DNA of 64,000 nucleotides from Streptomyces roseifaciens (GTDB lineage Bacteria > Actinomycetota > Actinomycetes > Streptomycetales > Streptomycetaceae). Shown here in pieces: positions 26,521 through 34,798 of the stretch. The position numbers and the translations under genes are program-made. The notes beneath the pieces are model-generated. The model was not told the origin of the DNA. It did no database searches and was given only the letters and a program-made list of their open reading frames with translations. The stretch's first letter is position 1, and every line of letters begins with the position of its first letter. The stretch spans positions 2,542,001-2,606,000 of the forward strand of contig NZ_LNBE01000004.1 in the NCBI RefSeq assembly GCF_001445655.1. The letters run 5' to 3'.

Positions 26521-27156
26521 TCAGCCGCGCCGGGCCGCGCACAGCAGCCCGTCGCCCACCGGCAGCAGCGACGGCACCAGCACCCGCGACTCGCGCACCG
26601 CCCGCAGCAGCTCGCGCAGCCGCTGCACCTCGGCGGGCTGGGCGGCGGAGTCGACCGTGCGGCCGTCGGCGAAGACGCCCTCGAAGCAGACGAGGCCGCC
26701 GGGCCGCAGCAGGCGCAACGATTCGGCTAGATAGTCCAGGCACTCCAGCCGGTCGCCGTCGCAGAAGACCAGGTCGTAGCCGCCGTCGGCGAGACGCGGC
26801 AGCACCTCCAGGGCGCGGCCGGGGATGAAGCGCGCGCGGTTGCCCGCGAAGCCCGCCGCGCGGAACGCCTGCCGGGCGAACTGCTGGCACTCGGGGTCGC
26901 TGTCCACCGTCGTGAGCACGCCGTCGGGCCGCATGCCGTGCAGGAGGTGGATGCCGGAGACGCCGGTGCCCGTGCCGATCTCGGCCACCGCCTTGGCGTC
27001 CACCGCCGCGGCGAGCAGGCGCAGCGCGGCGCCGGTGCCGGACGACACCGAGCGCAGGCCTGCCTCCAGGGCCCGGTCCCGGGCCCAGCGCAGCGCCTCG
27101 TCCTCGGCGACGAACGCATCGGCGAACGCCCAGCTCGTCTGCCGGTTGCCGGTAAT
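26521..27156 (-). CDS. SAM-dependent O-methyltransferase (family 3), probable ATT start
   Basis: About 211 aa with a Rossmann methyltransferase fold: SAM motif AVAEIGTGTGVSGIHLL, acidic loop VLTTVDSDPE and the later DLVFCDGDR strand. It belongs to the catechol-O-methyltransferase-like family, and its position opposite a sigma-E-type gene equals that of M. tuberculosis Rv1220c. No ATG or GTG gives a sensible start. A strong AGGAGAGG lies 3 nt before an ATT codon at 27156 (ITGNRQTSWAF), so ATT initiation is likely. The alternative is TTG at 27186 (221 aa), which has no ribosome site. The substrate is unknown. Confidence 0.85.
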   Translation of the reverse strand: MTGNRQTSWAFADAFVAEDEALRWARDRALEAGLRSVSSGTGAALRLLAAAVDAKAVAEIGTGTGVSGIHLLHGMRPDGVLTTVDSDPECQQFARQAFRAAGFAGNRARFIPGRALEVLPRLADGGYDLVFCDGDRLECLDYLAESLRLLRPGGLVCFEGVFADGRTVDSAAQPAEVQRLRELLRAVRESRVLVPSLLPVGDGLLCAARRG

Positions 27157-27210
27157 GGCCCTCTCCTGTCCCCGTAGTCGACGCAACCGTGACTGTATCC
27201 GCTGACCACG

Positions 27211-27237
27211 GGAACCCGCAGATGGGACCGTGCGTTG
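27211..27237 (+). promoter_or_regulatory. Candidate ECF sigma promoter upstream of the sigma factor gene
   Basis: GGAAC at 27211-27215, a 17-nt spacer and CGTTG at 27233-27237 match the GGAAC-N16-18-CGTT form used by ECF sigma factors of the SigE/SigR kind. It lies about 100 nt before the proposed sigma start, so autoregulation is plausible. No experimental support. Confidence 0.5.
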
Positions 27238-27339
27238 AAGGGGCGGGACGGCAAATGGAGGGGATGGCCGGGAGGACGGGGGAAGCAAGACCAAATGCAG
27301 GTCAAAATTCCTTATCCGGAGCTAACGGGCGGGATGGAT

Positions 27340-28116
27340 ATGGTAGGGGCTCTACTGGACACCACCAGAGCCGACAGGGGAGGTGCGGCTGCGGCCGACG
27401 ACCGTCGGGGAGTGCTCAAGCGCTTTCGCAGGTCCGCCGGCGAGCCGAAATCCGTGACCAAGACCGCTGACCGTTCGCGCACCAACGACTCCGCACAGAC
27501 CGCGACCTTCGCCACCGATGCGGACTCGCAGGCGTGGACGCCTCCCACCTGGGAGGAGATCGTCAGCACGCACAGCGCCCGCGTCTACCGCCTGGCCTAC
27601 CGCCTCACCGGCAACCAGCACGACGCCGAGGACCTCACGCAGGAGGTCTTCGTCCGGGTCTTCCGGTCGCTCTCCACGTACACCCCCGGCACGTTCGAGG
27701 GGTGGCTGCACCGCATCACCACCAATCTCTTCCTGGACATGGTCCGGCGACGCCAGCGCATCCGCTTCGACGCGCTCGGCGAGGACGCCGCGGAGCGGCT
27801 CCCCAGCCGCGAGCCCTCCCCCCAGCAGCACTTCAACGACACGCACTTCGACGCGGACGTCCAGCAGGCGCTGGACACGCTCGCCCCGGAGTTCCGCGCC
27901 GCCGTCGTCCTGTGCGACATCGAGGGCCTGTCCTACGAGGAGATCGCCGCGACGCTCGACGTGAAGCTCGGCACGGTCCGCAGCCGGATCCACCGCGGCC
28001 GCTCCCACCTGCGCAAGGCCCTCCAGCACCGCTCGCCCGCCGCCCGGGCCGAGCAGCGTGCCGTGGCGGGCGTGGCCCCCGGCGTTCCTGTCAGTGGGGA
28101 GGTAGGGATCGCGTGA
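27340..28116 (+). CDS. sigE: ECF sigma factor, SigE-like (group of M. tuberculosis SigE)
   Basis: RNA polymerase sigma factor of about 258 aa. Region 2 (about residues 70-140) has [21 protein letters not shown] and the -10 recognition helix around [20 protein letters not shown]. Region 4 (about 165-225) has [23 protein letters not shown]. The N-terminal 60 residues are variable. Start ATG 27340 ([15 protein letters not shown]) is preferred from family resemblance; ATG 27334 is possible and the ribosome site is weak. The stop overlaps the anti-sigma start (GTGA). The sigma - anti-sigma - HtrA - TatB order equals the SigE locus of M. tuberculosis. It is not the CseABC-linked SigE of S. coelicolor. 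Confidence 0.9.
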   Translation: MVGALLDTTRADRGGAAAADDRRGVLKRFRRSAGEPKSVTKTADRSRTNDSAQTATFATDADSQAWTPPTWEEIVSTHSARVYRLAYRLTGNQHDAEDLTQEVFVRVFRSLSTYTPGTFEGWLHRITTNLFLDMVRRRQRIRFDALGEDAAERLPSREPSPQQHFNDTHFDADVQQALDTLAPEFRAAVVLCDIEGLSYEEIAATLDVKLGTVRSRIHRGRSHLRKALQHRSPAARAEQRAVAGVAPGVPVSGEVGIA

Positions 28117-28937
28117 CCGGTTCAGGCGGTCAGTCCCCCGCCGAGCACCATCTCGGCGACCGCCTCGCGGCCCTGGTCGACGGGGAGTTGGGACACGATT
28201 CTCGGGAGCGGGTGCTCGCCCACCTGGCGACCTGCTGGAAGTGCAAAGCCGAAGCCGACGCGCAGCGCCGGCTCAAAAACGTGTTCGCGGAAGCGGCGCT
28301 CCCGCCGCTCTCCGAGAACTTCCTGGCCCGGCTGCAGGGCCTGGCCGGGGGCGATCCCCGCGCCCCGCTCGGCGCGGACCACGACGGCTGGGCCGACCGG
28401 GACCACCCGGATGCCCGGGAGGGCCACGAGGGCCCCGGAGGGCCGGGAAAAGCCGGCCTCGGCGCCCGGGCTGACTCCCTCGCGCCCCTCGGCCTCATCC
28501 CCGGCGGTGCCGCCCGGCCCCGCGAGGGCGGCTTCCGGATCCACGAGATGCCCGAGCCGCCCCGCGGTGGCATACGGGGGCGGCGGATCGCCTTCGCCGC
28601 CGCCGGGGCCGTCTCGCTGGCCGCGTTCGCCCTCGGCGGCGCGGCTCCGCTGACCTCGGTCGCCGGCCCCCAGGGCCCGCGCGCCGAGAACCCGCGCACC
28701 GCGACCACCCCGCTGTCGGCCTCTTCGGCATCCTCGGCCGCCGGGCGCGACCGGCGCCTCGCCCGCTCCGCCTCGCAGGGCGGCGCCGGGGGCTCCGGCG
28801 GGTCCGCCCCGTCGGCCGCCGTGCCGGTGCGGGAAGTGTCCCTGCTGCGCCCCTCCGCGGCGCCCCTGCTGCCCCCGCTGATACGGAGGGGGCACCCGGC
28901 ACCGGGAGCGCCGCCGGGGGACACCGCCCGGCGCTGA
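28113..28937 (+). CDS. Anti-sigma factor with zinc-binding (ZAS) motif and one membrane helix
   Basis: A 274-aa regulator translationally coupled to the sigma gene (GTGA overlap). The N-terminal HxxxCxxC motif ([17 protein letters not shown], about residues 33-50) marks the zinc anti-sigma domain that binds the sigma factor. A proline/glycine-rich linker with much Asp and Glu follows, then one hydrophobic segment (about 155-180), then a Ser/Ala-rich, probably extracytoplasmic tail. It resembles RseA of M. tuberculosis in place and motif, although RseA has no membrane helix as I recall. The HtrA protease next door may take part in its control (inference). Confidence 0.88.
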   Translation: MTGSGGQSPAEHHLGDRLAALVDGELGHDSRERVLAHLATCWKCKAEADAQRRLKNVFAEAALPPLSENFLARLQGLAGGDPRAPLGADHDGWADRDHPDAREGHEGPGGPGKAGLGARADSLAPLGLIPGGAARPREGGFRIHEMPEPPRGGIRGRRIAFAAAGAVSLAAFALGGAAPLTSVAGPQGPRAENPRTATTPLSASSASSAAGRDRRLARSASQGGAGGSGGSAPSAAVPVREVSLLRPSAAPLLPPLIRRGHPAPGAPPGDTARR

Positions 28938-29045
28938 CCCCCGCCCGGGCCCCCTGCGCACTTGTGTGCAGACCTGGTTGAATTCCTGTGGGCCGCGCAT
29001 CCCTCGGGCGATGCCGTGCGCCCTCCGGCGATCGGTGGGGAGAAC

Positions 29046-31139
29046 ATGGACGAGGGGAAGGCGCGGACGTCCGCGCCGCAGTGGTGGAGCCGCCCGCGCC
29101 CGGCCGGGCCGGCCCCGGCCGAGCACGAGGGCCCGCAGTTCCTGGACGAATCCCCGTCCCCGGCGGACGAGCCGTCCCCCTCGGAGGCGGAAACGCGCCT
29201 GCTGCCGCAGTACGGCCCGGATGCGCCCGCGCCCGACGACTCACCGACGCGCCCGCTGCCGCCGTACGGCCGGGAAGGGTCTTCCGGCGCCGCGCCCTCA
29301 CCCGCCCCGCAGGCCGGCCAGGACGCCGTGCGCGGCCGGCCCGACCGGTCGGCGACGGCTCCGCTGCCCCCGTACCGCCCGGACGAGGCTTCCGCCGCCG
29401 GGCCTGTGACGGGGCAGTCCGCCGAGGACGTCACGCGCCCGCTGCCTGCGTTCGGGGCCGAGGAGGCTTTCGCCGCCGGGCCGGAGGCCGGCCGGTCCGG
29501 CCAGGGCCCCACGCCGCCGCCCGCGCCGGATGCGGCTTCCGGTGCCGCGCCGGGCGTCGGGCAGTCCGCCCAGGACACCACGTACGCCTCCGGCGCCGTC
29601 CCCGCCTACGGGGCCGACGCCTCTTCCGGGGCCGGGACCGGGGCCGTTCCGCTGCACGCTCCCGATCCCTACGGCACGCCTCCGTACGGGCGGCCGGGGC
29701 CGTGGGCGCCTGCGCCGCCCGTTCAGCGGCCGGTCACGCCGCCGCAGGGCACGCTGCTGCCGCCCGCAGGGCCCGTCGTAGGGCCGCCCGCGCCGCAGGG
29801 GGCTGCCTTTCCGTCGTCCGGCATGACGCCGCCGCAGGGCACCCCGCTCCCGCCCGCAGGGCCCGCCGCGCCGCAGGGTGCTGCCTTTCCGCCGCCCGGT
29901 GTGACGCCGCCGCACGGCACTCCCGTTCCTCCCGTGGGGATGACGCCCGCACACGGCACCCCGGGGCCGTGGCAGTACGACCCCTGGGCGGCCGCGTCCG
30001 CGGCCCGTGCCGCGGAGCCCGTTCCGGGGAAGCGCGGCCGCGGGCGGCTGCTCGCCGGGGCGCTGCTCGTGGCGCTGGTCGCCGGCGGCATCGGCGGCGG
30101 CGTCGGGGCGTATCTGGAGCGGGACGGCGCCATGGGCCGTCACGTCAGCCTGCCCCAGGCCACCGCGGACCGCTCGGCGCGCGCCCCGGGCAGCATCGCG
30201 GGCATCGCCGCCCGCGCCCTGCCGGGCGTGGTGACGATCCACGTCCGCGGCGGCAGCGACCAGGGCACCGGCACCGGCTTCGTCCTCGACAAGGAGGGCC
30301 GCATCCTCACGAACAACCACGTCGTGGAGCCCGCGGGAGCCGCCGGTGACATATCGGTGACGTTCAGCAGCGGTCAGACCGCCAAGGCCACCCTCGTCGG
30401 CCGGGACAGCAGCTACGACCTCGCCGTGATCAAGGTTTCGGGCGTGTCCGGCCTGACCCCCCTCGCCCTCGGCAACTCCGACTCCGTCCGCGTCGGCGAC
30501 TCCGTGATCGCCATCGGCGCCCCGTACGACCTCGCGGGCACGGTCACGACGGGGATCATCAGCGCCAAGGAGCGCCCGATCACCGCGGGCGGCCGGAAGG
30601 GTGACGGCAGCGACGTCAGCTATGTCGACGCCCTGCAGACCGACGCCCCGATAAACCCGGGCAATTCGGGTGGTCCGCTGGTGGACTCGGAGGCCCGGGT
30701 CATCGGCATCAACAGCGCGATCCGTTCCGCGGGCGACAGCGGGGACCTCGGCGGCGGCCAGGGCGGCAGCATCGGCCTGGGCTTCGCCATACCGATCAAC
30801 CAGGCCAAGCGGGTGGCCGAGGAGCTCATCAACACCGGCAAGGCCACCCACCCGGTCATCGGCGTGACGCTGGACATGGGGTATTCGGGCGACGGCGCCC
30901 GGGTGAACACCAAGAGCGGCGACAGCGCGCCCGTCACCCCCGGCGGCCCGGGCGACAAGGCCGGCCTCCGGGCGAACGACGTGATCAAAAAGGTCGACGG
31001 AGTGGCCGTGCACAGCGGCCAGGAGCTTATCGTCAAGATCCGCAGTCATCGTCCGGGCGACCGGCTCACGCTGACCGTGGAGCGGGACGGCCGGGAGCGG
31101 GCGGTCGAGCTGACCCTCGGCTCCGCGGGCGCCCGCTGA
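29046..31139 (+). CDS. HtrA/DegP-type membrane-anchored serine protease with PDZ domain
   Basis: A 697-aa protease. Residues 1 to about 320 are disordered, with repeated TPPQGTPLPPAGP-like and LPPYG units. A membrane helix lies near 335-357. The trypsin-like domain then shows His in LTNNHV, Asp in YDLAVIKV and Ser in NPGNSGGPL. A C-terminal PDZ domain (about 600-690) includes DKAGLRANDVIKKVDG. It handles damaged envelope proteins. Start ATG 29046 with GGGGAGAA upstream. Its place after the sigma/anti-sigma pair matches htrA of the mycobacterial SigE locus, so stress-induced expression is likely. Confidence 0.93.
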   Translation: MDEGKARTSAPQWWSRPRPAGPAPAEHEGPQFLDESPSPADEPSPSEAETRLLPQYGPDAPAPDDSPTRPLPPYGREGSSGAAPSPAPQAGQDAVRGRPDRSATAPLPPYRPDEASAAGPVTGQSAEDVTRPLPAFGAEEAFAAGPEAGRSGQGPTPPPAPDAASGAAPGVGQSAQDTTYASGAVPAYGADASSGAGTGAVPLHAPDPYGTPPYGRPGPWAPAPPVQRPVTPPQGTLLPPAGPVVGPPAPQGAAFPSSGMTPPQGTPLPPAGPAAPQGAAFPPPGVTPPHGTPVPPVGMTPAHGTPGPWQYDPWAAASAARAAEPVPGKRGRGRLLAGALLVALVAGGIGGGVGAYLERDGAMGRHVSLPQATADRSARAPGSIAGIAARALPGVVTIHVRGGSDQGTGTGFVLDKEGRILTNNHVVEPAGAAGDISVTFSSGQTAKATLVGRDSSYDLAVIKVSGVSGLTPLALGNSDSVRVGDSVIAIGAPYDLAGTVTTGIISAKERPITAGGRKGDGSDVSYVDALQTDAPINPGNSGGPLVDSEARVIGINSAIRSAGDSGDLGGGQGGSIGLGFAIPINQAKRVAEELINTGKATHPVIGVTLDMGYSGDGARVNTKSGDSAPVTPGGPGDKAGLRANDVIKKVDGVAVHSGQELIVKIRSHRPGDRLTLTVERDGRERAVELTLGSAGAR

Positions 31140-31150
31140 CGCCCGCGTCC

Positions 31151-31179
31151 TCCGGGGCCGGCCCGGGGCGGGCCCCGGA
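31151..31179 (+). terminator. Hairpin between htrA-like gene and tatB
   Basis: A 9-bp outer stem (31151-31159 with 31171-31179), with further GC pairing possible inside, begins 11 nt after the protease stop. Confidence 0.5.
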
Positions 31180-31301
31180 ACCGTCGCCGGCGTCGGCTTT
31201 GGCCTGATCTTGCCCCAGGTGTATCCCTTCGACCCCGCAGGGCCAGGTACCGTGATAGGTGGCCTGGACCGTCGGCCATTGACGCATCAAGGAGCTTCAA
31301 C

Positions 31302-31766
31302 GTGCTCGACATAGGACCCCTCGAGCTGGTCGCGCTCGTGGTGCTCGCTGTGCTCATCTTCGGACCGGACAAGCTGCCGAAGATGATCCAGGACGTGTCC
31401 CGCACGCTGCGCAAGATCCGGCAGTTCTCCGAGAGCGCCAAGGAGGACATCCGCTCCGAGCTGGGCCCCGAGTTCAAGGACTTCGAGTTCGAGGACCTCA
31501 ACCCCAAGACGTTCGTCCGCAAGCACGTGCTGGACAAGGACGAGCTGGGCCTGAAGGAGATCCGCAACGGCTTCGACCTCAAGTCGGAGATGACCGAGGT
31601 CGCCGACGCCGTCCACGGCCGCAGCGGCGACACGACGGCGGCCCCGTCCTCCGGAGCCGCCCAGGCTCCCTCGAACGGCGGCTCTCCCGCCCGTCCGGAC
31701 CTGCTCAAGAAGCAGGACAAGCCGGACCCCGGAGAGCGTCCTCCGTTCGACTCCGACGCCACCTGA
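31302..31766 (+). CDS. tatB: Twin-arginine translocase subunit TatB
   Basis: A 154-aa component of the Tat receptor complex that exports folded proteins. It has the short N-terminal membrane helix (about residues 5-21), the hinge GPDKLPKM and an amphipathic helix (SRTLRKIRQFSESAKEDI), then a variable Pro/Ser-rich tail. A conserved Glu at position 8 fits TatB rather than TatA. Start GTG 31302 with AAGGAG about 7 nt upstream. Its place after sigma, anti-sigma and HtrA repeats the M. tuberculosis order. Confidence 0.94.
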   Translation: MLDIGPLELVALVVLAVLIFGPDKLPKMIQDVSRTLRKIRQFSESAKEDIRSELGPEFKDFEFEDLNPKTFVRKHVLDKDELGLKEIRNGFDLKSEMTEVADAVHGRSGDTTAAPSSGAAQAPSNGGSPARPDLLKKQDKPDPGERPPFDSDAT

Positions 31767-31884
31767 GTACCGCGCATCCCGTGCGCCATTGACGGGGGTG
31801 GCTATCCTCCCTGTGTTTGGGGTGAAGTCGTCCGAGGGGGGCGGGCTCGCCCAGGACACCGGGCAACAAGGAGGCGCCGCGCAG

Positions 31885-32616
31885 ATGGAGACGACGAGTC
31901 GGGTTGGGGCTCAAGGGGCCGGCACGGCCGACGCGTCCGCCGCGGACGCCGCAGCGCAGGACGCACCGGGCGTGCCCGCCGACAGGCGGGCGGTCGACGG
32001 CTATCTGCGGGCCTCGTTCCCCTGGTACGGCCTGGACGAGGCCTACACCGGGCCGCGCTGGCTGATGCAGGTCGGCACCGCCGCCGACGGGACGGTGGAG
32101 CACGGCTCCACGGGCCACGGCGAGGAGCCCACGCTGCGCAGCGAGCGCGCCGATCCCCACGCCGCCAAGCAGCGGTTCGCGGTCGTCGTGACCGTCGCCA
32201 GCCGCCCCGGCCGCCGCAGCGCCGACGGCACGGGCGTCCTGGAGGCCACCTCGGTCTCCTCCGCGGCGTGGCTGGCCGGGTCGGGGCTGCTGTCGTGCAC
32301 CTGGCCCGCGCAGATGGAGCGGGCGCTGCGGCAGGACTGGCTCGACCAGCAGACGGCCCTCGCCTGGGAGCTGGCGGACCACCTGGACGACCCGGCGTGG
32401 TCGACGCTGTCGCTCCCGGTGGACGGCGTGCCCACCGACTTCCGCTACCGCGAGTCGGAGTACGGCTGGGTGCTCGCCGGATCCGCCACGGACGAGGGCG
32501 GGGACGGCCGCGCCGGTGCCGGCGGCGGGGTGCACATCGGGGCGTACGGCCGGGGCATGAGCGCCTACGGCATGGGCTTCTCGGTGATCAAGGACATCAC
32601 GGCCTACCGGGGCTGA
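31885..32616 (+). CDS. Conserved hypothetical protein, 243 aa
   Basis: I do not recognise a named domain. After a 30-residue Ala/Asp-rich N-terminus, the sequence is a soluble, aromatic-containing protein (GYLRASFPWYGLDEAYTG, RYRESEYGWVLAG) with no signal peptide, membrane helix or cysteine pair beyond one Cys. It ends in a Gly/Tyr-rich stretch (GAYGRGMSAYGMGFSV). Start ATG 31885 with AAGGAGG about 10 nt upstream; longer readings are less likely. Same strand as tatB, 118 nt downstream. Probably a streptomycete-specific family. Confidence 0.7.
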   Translation: METTSRVGAQGAGTADASAADAAAQDAPGVPADRRAVDGYLRASFPWYGLDEAYTGPRWLMQVGTAADGTVEHGSTGHGEEPTLRSERADPHAAKQRFAVVVTVASRPGRRSADGTGVLEATSVSSAAWLAGSGLLSCTWPAQMERALRQDWLDQQTALAWELADHLDDPAWSTLSLPVDGVPTDFRYRESEYGWVLAGSATDEGGDGRAGAGGGVHIGAYGRGMSAYGMGFSVIKDITAYRG

Positions 32617-32737
32617 CGGCCGCCGGGCGGCTCCCGCCGGGGCCGCCGGTCACCCGCTGGGCCCTCCCGGGCTGCGAGTGCCGTTGCGCCGGGCTTGAAT
32701 TTCCGGCAGGGGGCAGCACTCGGAGAGGTGATGAGCC

Positions 32738-32926
32738 ATGCCAGGCAAGTTCGAGATGTACGAGGACAACTCCGGCAAGTACCGCTACCGCCTTAAGGCG
32801 GGCAACGGCGAGATCATCGCCGTCGGCGAGTCGTACAACAGCAGGTCGGCCTGCGAGAAGGGCATCGAGTCCGTGAAGCAGAACGCGGCCTCGGCACCGG
32901 TGAAGGACCTGGGGCACCAGAGCTAG
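32738..32926 (+). CDS. YegP/DUF1508-type small protein
   Basis: A 62-aa protein. The single DUF1508 unit is clear: FEMYEDNSGKYRYRLKAGNGEIIAVGESYNSR, split here as FEMYEDNSGKYRY and RLKAGNGEIIAVGE, with an amphipathic helix after it. The E. coli relative YegP has two such units. Start ATG 32738 with GAGAGG about 7 nt upstream. Function unknown; the fold is a small alpha/beta unit. Confidence 0.88.
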   Translation: MPGKFEMYEDNSGKYRYRLKAGNGEIIAVGESYNSRSACEKGIESVKQNAASAPVKDLGHQS

Positions 32927-32990
32927 CGGTGCGCGCTCCGGCGCGCGGACAGGGCCGAAGGACAGCCTGCCCGCGCGTCGGCGCGACCGG

Positions 32991-34148
32991 TCAGAACTTG
33001 TTGCGCGGCGTGATGCCCAGCGACATTCCGGAGAGGCCGCGCTGCCGGCCGCCGAGCTTGCCGGCGATGGCGCGCAGCGCCGCACCCGCCGGGGACTCCG
33101 GGTCCGTCAGGACCACCGGCTTGCCCTCGTCGCCGCCCTCGCGCAGGCGGACGTCGATGGGGATGGAGCCCAGGACGGGTACGTTGGTGCCCGTGGTGCG
33201 GGTCAGGCCGTCGGCGACGACCTGGCCGCCGCCGGTGCCGAAGACGTCGACCATCTCGTCGCAGTGGGGGCAGGGCAGCCCGGACATGTTCTCCACGACG
33301 CCGACGATCTTCTGGTGCGTCTGCACGGCGATCGATCCGGCCCGCTCGGCGACCTCGGCGGCCGCCTGCTGAGGCGTCGTCACGACGAGGATCTCGGCGT
33401 TCGGCACGAGCTGCGCGACCGAGATCGCGATGTCGCCCGTGCCCGGGGGCAGGTCGAGCAGCAGGACGTCCAGGTCGCCCCAGTAGACGTCGGCGAGGAA
33501 CTGCTGGAGGGCGCGGTGGAGCATCGGGCCGCGCCACACCACCGGGGCGTTGCCCGGGGTGAACATGCCGATGGAGATGACCTTCACGCCGTTCGCCGAC
33601 GGCGGCATGATCATGTTCTCGACCTGGGTGGGGCGGCCCTCCGCGCCGAGCATGCGCGGGACGGAGTGGCCGTAGATGTCCGCGTCCACGACGCCGACCT
33701 TCAGCCCGTCGGCCGCCATGGCCGCCGCGAGGTTGACCGTGACGGAGGACTTGCCGACGCCGCCCTTGCCGGACGCCACCGCGTACACCCGGGTGAGCGA
33801 GCCGGGCTTGGCGAAGGGCACCTCGCGCTCGGCCGTGCCGCCGCGCAGGGAGGCCGCGAGCTCGCGGCGCTGCTCGTCGCTCATGACGTCGAGCTCGACC
33901 GTGACGCCCGTGACGCCGGTGACGCCCGAGACGGCGGCCTGCACCCGGCTGATGATCGTCTCCCGCATGGGGCAGCCGGAGACCGTCAGGTAGACCGCCA
34001 CCGCGACCGAACCGTCCGCCGCGATCTCCACCGATTTGACCATCCCCAGGTCGGTGATGGGTCGCTGGATCTCGGGGTCGTTCACCGTCGCGAGCGCGGC
34101 GCGGACCGCGTCCTCGCTCGGGGACGTTCCGTTCGTGTCGGTAGCCAT
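32991..34148 (-). CDS. mrp: Mrp/NBP35 family iron-sulfur carrier ATPase
   Basis: A 385-aa P-loop protein that carries iron-sulfur clusters to target proteins. The N-terminal MIP18/DUF59 domain (about residues 8-90) includes NDPEIQRPITDLGM. The ATPase domain has the deviant Walker A GKGGVGKSS, then DADIYGHS, and the cluster-binding CxxC in LPCPHCDEM. The C-terminus is FIRE-type DGGDEGKPVV. Start ATG 34148. It is the last gene of a minus-strand group with DUF1003 and the MgtE-like gene. M. tuberculosis mrp (Rv1229c) lies in a similar neighbourhood. Confidence 0.94.
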   Translation of the reverse strand: MATDTNGTSPSEDAVRAALATVNDPEIQRPITDLGMVKSVEIAADGSVAVAVYLTVSGCPMRETIISRVQAAVSGVTGVTGVTVELDVMSDEQRRELAASLRGGTAEREVPFAKPGSLTRVYAVASGKGGVGKSSVTVNLAAAMAADGLKVGVVDADIYGHSVPRMLGAEGRPTQVENMIMPPSANGVKVISIGMFTPGNAPVVWRGPMLHRALQQFLADVYWGDLDVLLLDLPPGTGDIAISVAQLVPNAEILVVTTPQQAAAEVAERAGSIAVQTHQKIVGVVENMSGLPCPHCDEMVDVFGTGGGQVVADGLTRTTGTNVPVLGSIPIDVRLREGGDEGKPVVLTDPESPAGAALRAIAGKLGGRQRGLSGMSLGITPRNKF

Positions 34149-34192
34149 ACGGACGATGGTACGGCGCGTGAGGGGGCCTCCGGAAAGAGCCG

Positions 34193-34798
34193 TCAGCGGT
34201 CGCGTTCCTCACTCTCCGCGGGGAATACGCGGCGCTGTTCCAGTTCCTTGACGAGCTCCTGGAACTCGGAGCGGATCCAGTCGCGCGTCGCGACCTCGCC
34301 GAGGCCCATCCGCAGCGCGGCGATCTCCCGGGTGAGGTACTCCGTGTCCGCGATCGACCGCTCGTTCTGCTTCCGGTCCTGCTCCAGGTTGACCCGGTCG
34401 CGGTCGTCCTGGCGGTTCTGCGCGAGGAGGATCAGCGGCGCCGCGTAGGAGGCCTGCAGCGACAGCATCAGGGTCAGGAAGATGAAGGGATAGTTGTCGA
34501 ACCGCAGGTGCCCGGGGACGGTCGTGTTCCACACCACCCACAGGATGATGACGACCGTCATCCAGACGATGAACCGCCCCGTCCCCAGGAAGCGCGCGAT
34601 CCGCTCCGAGGTGCGGCCGAACGCCTCCGGGTCGTACTCCGGCAGCCAGCCGCGCCGCTTGACCCGCGGCAGGTCCAGCCGGACGCGCGGTCGGGCGTGC
34701 GGGTGCGGGTGCACGGCCTCCGCCTGCGCCCGGACGCGTTCGGCCCGGTCGGGGCGGTGCCCCGGGGTGCCCTCGCGTCCCCGCTCACTGCCCGCCAT
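34193..34798 (-). CDS. DUF1003 membrane protein
   Basis: A 201-aa protein with two membrane helices (about residues 73-92 and 101-125) typical of DUF1003, including NYPFIFLTLMLSLQASYAAP and AQNRQDDRDR just after. The N-terminal 60 residues are basic and Pro-rich, and the C-terminal 70 are charged and helical. Its start lies inside the end of the MgtE-like gene (14-nt overlap), so the two are translated together. The partnership with a channel-less MgtE sensor suggests a role in magnesium or membrane homeostasis, which is inference. Confidence 0.88.
   Translation of the reverse strand: MAGSERGREGTPGHRPDRAERVRAQAEAVHPHPHARPRVRLDLPRVKRRGWLPEYDPEAFGRTSERIARFLGTGRFIVWMTVVIILWVVWNTTVPGHLRFDNYPFIFLTLMLSLQASYAAPLILLAQNRQDDRDRVNLEQDRKQNERSIADTEYLTREIAALRMGLGEVATRDWIRSEFQELVKELEQRRVFPAESEERDR

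Noticed and set aside
32931..32946. Short GCGCGC hairpin between the YegP-like gene and mrp
   Set aside because: Only 6 bp of alternating GC; too weak to call as a terminator.
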